Shown: piece after piece, positions 58,434 to 64,000 of the stretch
Position numbering within the stretch: position 1 is the stretch's first letter
Layout: each line of letters begins with the position of its first letter
Source: Aldehydirespirator sp965116195
Lineage (GTDB): Bacteria; Actinomycetota; Acidimicrobiia; Acidimicrobiales; Aldehydirespiratoraceae
Length of the DNA stretch: 64,000 bases
Direction: 5' to 3'
Assembly: GCA_965116195.1 (NCBI GenBank)
Contig: OZ220491.1
Location: 3,224,001 to 3,288,000 of the forward strand
Notes under the pieces: generated by a model
What the model was told of the DNA's origin: nothing
Seen by the model: only the letters and a program-made list of their open reading frames with translations
The model's database searches: none
Made by a program: the position numbers and the translations under genes

Positions 58434-60239
58434 TTAGCAGTATTTGACCTTGGAGAACGGGTTGCCTTCCAACACTGCGTGACGCGCGTTTACCAGCAAA
58501 GCAGCCTCAAAACACGGCGTGTTCGGCACGCCTCCCCAGCGGCTTGCAAGACCCGCGAAGTCTCTGTCTGTCGCAACGTCGTCACCCCAAACGACTTCGG
58601 CTGCTCGCCAGTAGTCACGTTCCCAGTTCTCCGGCAGATACTTCTGGAGTTTGGGTGCGTGTTGTCTGACCCCTTCGCGGGTGCCGCCGCAGTACATGGC
58701 TTTGACCACAGCGATCACGTCATCGCGTGTGCCGCCGCCACGGGCTGCTACCGTGTCGGTTCTTGTGTCGGCTGCTGCGTCTAGCATCGCTTCGCAGCGT
58801 TGACGGAAGGGTGCGTCAGAGAGTTCGGCTGGGATGAGACGGCTGGCGGTGGTGGAGCAGTTGCCCCATGAGTAGTCACCCGCGTATTGGCCGTTGGAGT
58901 CCATTGGTCCTACGATGCCGTCGCTTGTCATCACTTCGTTCATTCTGCCGATGTACATGCGTGCTGCGCATTCGTCGGTTACGCCGCCGAACCTGACAGC
59001 AGGCCCGTACTGTCCGAGCAGCGCTCCGCACCAGTTGGGTGTTGTTGCGCCTATGCCGGGTGTGCTGGGATCGACTCCTTGCACATGGCTGCGGTAGCAG
59101 TACCACAGCGCGTCCAGCATTGGGCGTGTAGCCGGAGGTATTGACCAATAGTCCAATATGTCTGCCACATCAGCCTGCAGCGCAGGATCAGACACCATGA
59201 TTTTGGGCCAGACTATGCGTGGCCAGCATTGAACAAACAACGGTGGCCCGTTCCAGTCGCCGTCTAGTTCGCCTTGCTCATAAAAGTTGTATCGCATCGG
59301 GTATTCGCACGGATGTGCGCCTTTGTTGGAGCGTTCTGCTTCGAGTTTGGTGATGTCGTCCCACCATTCCTTGATGATTTCGCAACTGTTGTCTTCGCCT
59401 CTGGCCACGGCCTCATACACGGGATCAGCAGCCGGAAAGCCTATGAGAACTGATAGCCTGCCGTGCCCACGCTCACCGGGCTGTGAGCAGCGTTCTAGTG
59501 CCGGTGCCACACGATCCGCGCTCGCAGGCACAGTAGAAGTAGTAGTGGTGGTGCTTGTTGTGGTGGTAGTGGCTGGGTCTACAGGGTTGAGTGCTCTGTG
59601 CAAAAACACGGCCATTTGTGCGCGTGTGGTGGGTTCTTTTGGGCAGAAGCCGGTGTTGTCGTCGCAGCCTGTGGTGATGCCTGACGCTTTGAGCGCTGAC
59701 ACGTCGTTGCTGTACCACGCGTCTTCGGGTATGTCATCGAAGCCGTGCGCGGGGCCTTCCGGCAGTTCAAACGCGCGGGTCAAAAACGCGGCCATTTGTG
59801 CGCGTGTTACGGGGTCTTCCGGGCAGAAACCGCTACGGTCGCCGCAACCGGTCGTCACGCCAAGCTCATACAACCGGTTTATGAACCCTGCGTAATACTG
59901 GTCTTGTGTGGTCTCGGTGGGCACGTCATCAAACCGTGTTTCGGTGGCAGAACCGGGTTCTTCGTTGTCGAGGATGCGTACTGTCCATACCGCCATGACG
60001 TTGCGTTTGATCGGCTCATGGGGACAGAACCCTTCGGCGCAGGTCGTGAAATGGAACAGATCATATTCCGCGTCCAACGCGGCTACCTGATCAGAGTACC
60101 AGGCGTCGGTTGGCACGTCACGCAGATTGCCCGACAGAAACGTGGACGCGTTTACCGGTAACGGTGACAGCAAAGCCGCGATGAGTACAGCACACAACGC
60201 TGCTACAATGCTGGGTTTCGGGTTGGAATGTTTGCGCAT
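58434..60239 (-). CDS. SLH-domain secreted protein
   Basis: 601 aa. Signal peptide (IVAALCAVLIAALLSPLPVNA, about 10-31). Three SLH-type segments follow (DVPTDAWYSDQVAAL...EPIKRNVMAVWTVRIL; FDDVPTETTQDQYYAGFINRLYELGVTTGCGDRSGFCPEDPVTRAQMAAFLTRAF; a third to about 218), which anchor proteins to wall polymers. A Thr linker (TTTTTSTTTTTSTVP) leads to a ~360-residue domain with at least 10 Cys that I do not recognise (TRPMLDALWYCYRSHVQG, TPNWCGALLGQYGP, AELSDAPFRQRCEAMLDAAAD, CFEAALLVNARHAVLEGNPFSKVKYC). Fragments of this domain are scattered within 4 kb. Start ATG 60239 with gaggagg upstream. Confidence 0.82.
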   Translation of the reverse strand: MRKHSNPKPSIVAALCAVLIAALLSPLPVNASTFLSGNLRDVPTDAWYSDQVAALDAEYDLFHFTTCAEGFCPHEPIKRNVMAVWTVRILDNEEPGSATETRFDDVPTETTQDQYYAGFINRLYELGVTTGCGDRSGFCPEDPVTRAQMAAFLTRAFELPEGPAHGFDDIPEDAWYSNDVSALKASGITTGCDDNTGFCPKEPTTRAQMAVFLHRALNPVDPATTTTTSTTTTTSTVPASADRVAPALERCSQPGERGHGRLSVLIGFPAADPVYEAVARGEDNSCEIIKEWWDDITKLEAERSNKGAHPCEYPMRYNFYEQGELDGDWNGPPLFVQCWPRIVWPKIMVSDPALQADVADILDYWSIPPATRPMLDALWYCYRSHVQGVDPSTPGIGATTPNWCGALLGQYGPAVRFGGVTDECAARMYIGRMNEVMTSDGIVGPMDSNGQYAGDYSWGNCSTTASRLIPAELSDAPFRQRCEAMLDAAADTRTDTVAARGGGTRDDVIAVVKAMYCGGTREGVRQHAPKLQKYLPENWERDYWRAAEVVWGDDVATDRDFAGLASRWGGVPNTPCFEAALLVNARHAVLEGNPFSKVKYC

Positions 60240-60248
60240 AATGATATG

Positions 60249-60277
60249 CCTCCTCTGTCTGAGAATAGTGTATTATA
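60249..60277 (-). promoter_or_regulatory. -10 box and ribosome binding site of the SLH gene
   Basis: On the minus strand, consensus TATAAT (60277-60272) and Shine-Dalgarno GAGGAGG (60255-60249) precede ATG 60239. The rest of the 354-bp gap (60240-60593) shows no gene. Confidence 0.6.
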
Positions 60278-60593
60278 CCATGCAACTATCAGGCTGCGTT
60301 GTCGGGCACGCTATAGCACACCCTGTTGACGGGGCAGACCAAACATATTGCCGGGGGTTTCTGTCACGGATAATGTTACCCAGACTAGGATACCAGAAAC
60401 AGTACGAAATGTCAACCACCTCACAAATTTCTAGTCCGGCGCACACAAACAACATCCCACAAGAACACGGTCACATGACCACCCGGCCAGCATATAAACC
60501 CTGACCAAGACACCAGAAGCGCACCCTTTTTTGGTCATGGGTTTGGAGTTCGGTGTCCGAGAGCAGCATGACCCCAAACCCTCATATGCACAT

Positions 60594-60765
60594 GCCAGCA
60601 GACTCATACCTGCCGAACTAGCCGACGCTCTATACCGTCAAAGGTGCGAAGCGATGGTAGACGCAGCCCCAGACTCGCGTACGGATGTTTGTGGCAGCCC
60701 GTGGCGGCTGCACACGCGTTGATGTGATAGCAGTAGTGGAAGCTATGTACTGGATTGTCCGGTCT
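60594..60765 (+). pseudogene. SLH-gene fragment in opposite orientation (late part)
   Basis: The plus strand reads ASRLIPAELADALYRQRCEA, then MVDAAPDSRTD, and after a frameshift VAARGGCTRVDVIAVVEAMY. These match SRLIPAELSDAPFRQRCEAM... and VAARGGGTRDDVIAVVKAMYC in the SLH protein. No start or complete frame remains. Confidence 0.8.
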
Positions 60766-60850
60766 ACTGGCAGATCCTCTTCAGTTCGGTCTTCTCTGTT
60801 ACCGATACCGTAGCAGATAAGCAGGATCGCTGATCAGCCAGACATTCTAT

Positions 60851-62161
60851 TCATTGTTTGGATCGGCAGACACCTCTGTGTCCTGCTGGAAGAACACAGT
60901 GCTTCTTAGCGCGTGGCATCAAACGTCCGCATCTGCTGCGAGGCTCTGGGATCAATCCTTCTGGTGCTATTCGAAGCTGAATATCCATCATATTGGTTTT
61001 GCTTAACAAGATCTCTCTTGGCACCAAACCTGTCAACTCTCTGGTGCCGTCTTTGGTTTTTATGACAAACCCTGATGTGATCAGACGACGTTCTGCCTCG
61101 TAGATTTCGTGTGGATCCATCTTTACGTTCTTCCTGATGGATGCGTCCGATGTATTGCTACCGAGCCTGGTGATAGCGATCAAGTACTCGCGTTCTGTTC
61201 TGCTCAAATCATCTAGTGAAGGAAGATGAATATCTTGTGCTAGAATCTCCTCAGACACAGCGATAGCTTCTTCAGCAGTCCTCATGTCAATAGGGTTGTC
61301 GGGCGCATCTGCTATTTCCCAAGCGGCATGCCCTACTGTTTGGACAGCATAAGGTAAGCCTTTCACGTGTTCAGACATCAGGATCAAGGCATCCTCGTTA
61401 ACCCTGCCACCATAATCCTCAATCGGCTTCTTGATTCCTTCAAGAGTCTGTTCAAACGTAAGAGGCGGAAGTTGGTATTTTCGGCATCTACGGAAAAAGG
61501 TCAGCGATTTCTCTTTGAAGAGCGTGTAATGCATATCAGGCAATCCAGCACCCATAAAGGCCAGTGGAAGCCTTTCTCCTTTTGTGACTTGCTGTATGCC
61601 AGTAAACAACTTTCGTGCTTCTACTCTATCAATTGAGTGGAGTTCGTCTATGGTCAAGAGCACCACACTTCTATGAGCAGCGCCAGTCTTGGCCAAATGC
61701 CATAAGATACTATGTAACCCGACATTATTGCCACGATTTTCTGATTCCGTGGAAGTTCTTCCGGCGCTCAAACCTCCTAAATTTATGCCTTGTGTCTTTG
61801 TAAGGGTTCGTGTGCCCGGGAAAGCACTCATATCTAGCCATTCGTATTGTTCTGAAATGTCGTCTAGCACTTCTAGGATGCTGAAAAGCAAATCCTGGCT
61901 ATCACCAATTGGTAGGACTAGCCACCCAGAGTTTCTGGCCTGCTCTTGGATTGTTTGAAGGAGTACCGTTTTGCCGGAACCTCTTACTCCTGAAACGACG
62001 CTGGTGAATCCACCTTTGCCTGCTCCTTGCCCTAAGCCTTTGACCATACGAGACAACAATCGTTCTCGTCCTGCCATGAACGGTGGCGCTATGCCAAAGT
62101 CGGGGGAGAAAGGGGTATCCTCGGTTGCTTCTGGTATCACGTGGAGATTATTTTCGTTCAT
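60851..62161 (-). CDS. AAA ATPase, Orc/Cdc6-like STAND type
   Basis: 436 aa. The P-loop ATPase core has Walker A SGVRGSGKTVLLQTI (about 57-71), Walker B VVLLTIDELHSID, an arginine-bearing sensor region (FFRRCRKYQLPPLTFEQTLEGIKKPI) and a C-terminal winged helix (SLDDLSRTEREYLIAITRLGSN). The end has a Cys/His pattern (CGRLMPRAKKHCVLPAGHRGVC) that could bind zinc. Such ATPases occur on mobile and defence islands. The gene is visibly AT-richer than the neighbours and is flanked on both sides by broken surface-gene fragments, so horizontal acquisition is likely. Function unknown. Confidence 0.8.
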   Translation of the reverse strand: MNENNLHVIPEATEDTPFSPDFGIAPPFMAGRERLLSRMVKGLGQGAGKGGFTSVVSGVRGSGKTVLLQTIQEQARNSGWLVLPIGDSQDLLFSILEVLDDISEQYEWLDMSAFPGTRTLTKTQGINLGGLSAGRTSTESENRGNNVGLHSILWHLAKTGAAHRSVVLLTIDELHSIDRVEARKLFTGIQQVTKGERLPLAFMGAGLPDMHYTLFKEKSLTFFRRCRKYQLPPLTFEQTLEGIKKPIEDYGGRVNEDALILMSEHVKGLPYAVQTVGHAAWEIADAPDNPIDMRTAEEAIAVSEEILAQDIHLPSLDDLSRTEREYLIAITRLGSNTSDASIRKNVKMDPHEIYEAERRLITSGFVIKTKDGTRELTGLVPREILLSKTNMMDIQLRIAPEGLIPEPRSRCGRLMPRAKKHCVLPAGHRGVCRSKQ

Positions 62162-62167
62162 TGTGCC

Positions 62168-62201
62168 ATTATATCACGGTTGCTGCAAATTTGCAGCAAC
62201 C
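62168..62201 (-). promoter_or_regulatory. Leaderless-type promoter with perfect 24-bp palindrome
   Basis: GGTTGCTGCAAA followed by TTTGCAGCAACC (62178-62201) is a perfect inverted repeat. Immediately next to it on the minus strand is TATAAT (62173-62168), six bases before the ATG at 62161, so transcription would start at about the first codon. The palindrome covers the -35 region and is a strong operator candidate. Confidence 0.7.
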
Positions 62202-62320
62202 CTGGCAATTTCTCTAAGGCGCTGCTAGTTCAGTAGGCCTACCATGTCAATGCGGGAACCTGACGAGGCGTTGCAGTAGCCTTTCGTCATATTCCATATC
62301 TTGACCGTCGCGCTGCTGCG

Positions 62321-62500
62321 GTACCACCTGCTACACGCCCGATGCTGGACGCGCTCTGGTACTGCTACCGCAGCTTCGTGCAAGGAGCAGACTCTGCCAA
62401 ACCCGGCACCTACGCAACAACACCCAACTGGTGCGACTATGAACTTAGGTATCTCGGACCGACTGTCCGCTTCGCCGGTGTGAGCCACGAGTGCGGTGGA
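62321..62500 (+). pseudogene. SLH-gene fragment in opposite orientation (middle part)
   Basis: The plus strand reads VPPATRPMLDALWYCYRSFV, then a changed region, TTPNWCDYELRYLGPTVRFA and GVSHECGG. This matches IPPATRPMLDALWYCYRSHV ... TPNWCGALLGQYGPAVRFGG and VTDECAA of the SLH protein. It breaks abruptly at about 62500. Confidence 0.8.
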
Positions 62501-62501
62501 G

Positions 62502-62603
62502 GCATGCTCGCTGTGAACCGGATGGCGTCTCCTTCGGAGATGGTGTCCGTTTCGCGTGATAATATGATGGCTGGTGGTGGCACGTCGTCATCAACCACCT
62601 GTG
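62502..62603 (-). pseudogene. Calx-beta gene fragment
   Basis: The minus strand reads VDDDVPPPAIILSRETDTIS followed by EGDAIRFTASM, matching VDNDRPPPVIGLSSDSAQITEGDTITLKASM of the protein encoded at 54120-57716. It abuts the SLH fragment on one side and the stop codon of the MFS gene on the other. Confidence 0.8.
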
Positions 62604-62604
62604 C

Positions 62605-63747
62605 TCAGAAACGGTTTGCTATCCGGATCGACAGTATGCCTCCGGCCACGGTGGAGGCTGCGACCACCAGCCACATCGCCGGATAGCCGAAGCCTTCAAT
62701 CAACCAGCCAGTGATGAGCGGTGCCACGAACACGCCCACATAGACACCCATTTGTGTGACCCCGGTAGCCGTGCCGGCAGCTTCGGCGTTGGTTCTGACG
62801 ATGCCATAGTTGGTGAAGACCGGCCATATCCAGCCCCCGCCGAAGGCCAACAGCGTGGCCGCCACGTGGATGTTCGGTGAACGCAGAGCCAACAGCGCCA
62901 TACCCACAGACCCCACCAAAGCAGTAAGACCTGCCACGCGGAACGGCTTCGTGCGCATCGTGTCGGTGATCCAGCCAGCCACGAGCCGCAGCGTTATGCC
63001 GGTGGCAGCACCGACGCTCAGAAACAGCCCGGCAACTCCCTCACCGAGTCCGGCATCCACGCCAGAACCCACTCCCCAGGCGTTGAGTGACCCCGCTCCA
63101 AAAGCCAGACAAGCGCCGACCGCAGCGGCCAAAAACAACTCCCCGGGCGATGATTCCGGTACTGAGGGCTTGCCGGGTCGCCGCCGTGACAGCGACCCCA
63201 CCGCAGCTCTCACGATCACCAGTGACACCAGGGTGAACGCAGCGTTGGCCACATAAGCCCAGCGCCATCCGACGGTCAGAGCCAGCGCCGGCACCGCCAG
63301 TCCGGCCAGCAGTGTGGAGGTGGGCATTCCCGACTGCTTGATCGACACCGCCAAGCCGAGTCTCGGCAGTTGCGCCTGGGCCAGCGCCAGGTTCACCGAG
63401 GTCTGGTTGGCAGCGTTCGCCAGCCCGGCCACCACAAGGCACACAACCACAGCCACGAATGAGCGGGCGGTTGCCGCCAGAGTCACCTGCACGATGGCGG
63501 ACAACCCCAACGCCAGGCTCATCTGGTTGAGGGGGCCGATGATCTGTGCCAGCCGCCCCAACATGATCGAGCCAAACATGGCGGCTCCAAAGAACGCTCC
63601 GAGCCCCCACCCGTAAACGGCCTCTGACACGCCCATCTCTTCGCTGACCTGCACTGACAAGGCCCCGATCAGAAAGCCCGGCAGGACGCTGGACACCGTG
63701 GCCATCACCGCGGCGTTCACCACCAACCCAGGACGCGCAGCAGTCAA
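62605..63747 (-). CDS. MFS transporter
   Basis: 380 aa with 11-12 predicted membrane helices. The layout is typical of the major facilitator superfamily: a helix 2-3 loop GSIMLGRLAQIIGPL, a central basic loop (VGSLSRRRPGKPSVPESSPGE) and a second half starting FLAAAVGACLAFGAGSLNAWG. AGWITDTMRTKPFRVAG is the repeated loop motif. The substrate cannot be told. A start upstream of 63747 is possible. The Calx-beta fragment begins directly after the stop codon. Confidence 0.88.
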   Translation of the reverse strand: MTAARPGLVVNAAVMATVSSVLPGFLIGALSVQVSEEMGVSEAVYGWGLGAFFGAAMFGSIMLGRLAQIIGPLNQMSLALGLSAIVQVTLAATARSFVAVVVCLVVAGLANAANQTSVNLALAQAQLPRLGLAVSIKQSGMPTSTLLAGLAVPALALTVGWRWAYVANAAFTLVSLVIVRAAVGSLSRRRPGKPSVPESSPGELFLAAAVGACLAFGAGSLNAWGVGSGVDAGLGEGVAGLFLSVGAATGITLRLVAGWITDTMRTKPFRVAGLTALVGSVGMALLALRSPNIHVAATLLAFGGGWIWPVFTNYGIVRTNAEAAGTATGVTQMGVYVGVFVAPLITGWLIEGFGYPAMWLVVAASTVAGGILSIRIANRF

Positions 63748-63875
63748 CTCGCTGTTACCGCTTCGAGAGAATTCGGCAGCTGGCTGATCTCAGGATGCCG
63801 ACGGGCCTGGATCGCAGGTGGCTCGCAGACGCGTGGCTCGCAGACGCACCGTTCTGCAACTCGGGTCGCTTGATG

Positions 63876-64000
63876 TCAGGAAGCCAACGGGCGGCCGAAG
63901 GGGAGCTCTTCCTGCCAGGTGCCGAGAAACGCCTCTGCCCCATGGCAAGCACCGAGGAAAGGGCCGGCATCGCTTTTGAGGGCCTCGGCCATCAAGTTTG
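63876..64000 (-). CDS. C-terminal end of a gene running off the window
   Basis: The minus-strand frame is open from the right edge to TGA (63878-63876). The 40 visible residues, MAEALKSDAGPFLGACHGAE and then AFLGTWQEELPFGRPLAS, have a plausible protein composition but no motif I can assign. Two copies of ggctcgcagacgc lie between this gene and the MFS gene. Confidence 0.55.
   Translation of the reverse strand, partial: NLMAEALKSDAGPFLGACHGAEAFLGTWQEELPFGRPLAS

Overview
The window looks like a chromosomal segment of a GC-rich actinomycete, most likely an uncultured member of the Acidimicrobiia or a relative. The evidence is the actinobacterial order DUF2520 - panC - coaX - lysS - clpC, a Zn-metalloprotease (F420-associated family) beside tilS, an LppM-type lipoprotein, and a group 1h (actinobacterial high-affinity) [NiFe]-hydrogenase locus. 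The assignment is from gene content only.

Layout. 0-2.1 kb: end of an upstream gene, a tRNA-Thr(CGT), a 43-aa membrane protein and the metalloprotease. 2.2-23.6 kb: five giant secreted proteins (1041-1366 aa) made of RCC1-like beta-propeller repeats, poly-threonine linkers and, in four of them, a repeated Cys-containing module. They flank and interrupt the metalloprotease/tilS neighbourhood, and a decayed second copy of the tilS ends shows the family grew by tandem duplication. The first gene carries a C17 run between a well-formed start site (promoter, Shine-Dalgarno, ATG) and its signal peptide, which puts the ATG out of frame. Three of the others carry G16, G13 and G19 runs inside a conserved upstream block. 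I read these as phase-variation switches, making this the strongest candidate for an undescribed system. 23.6-38.9 kb: housekeeping genes (LppM-HAD fusion, ClpC, polyprenyl synthase, LysS, CoaX, PanC, DUF2520) plus degenerate phosphatase-like and biotin-ligase-like proteins, a TPR protein and a coiled-coil protein.

39.0-53.9 kb: a hydrogenase locus. On the minus strand: small and large subunits, a protease-like protein, a NifU-domain protein, a hypothetical protein and a maturation protease. Divergently on the plus strand: three small membrane proteins, a winged-helix-like protein with a His/Cys-rich tail, a PadR regulator, a CooC-type nickel ATPase, HypC, a SIS-domain protein, HypD and HypE. 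A second CooC-type ATPase lies nearby. HypA, HypB and HypF are not seen.

54.1-62.6 kb: a more AT-rich island with a 1198-aa Calx-beta/His-Cys-rich surface protein, an SLH-domain protein, several broken fragments of both, and an AAA ATPase whose leaderless-type promoter overlaps a perfect 24-bp palindrome. An MFS transporter and the end of another gene close the window.

A feature running through the whole window is tandem duplication of gene boundaries, often copying the start codon of the next gene, with periods that cluster at 61-64 and 72-74 bp.
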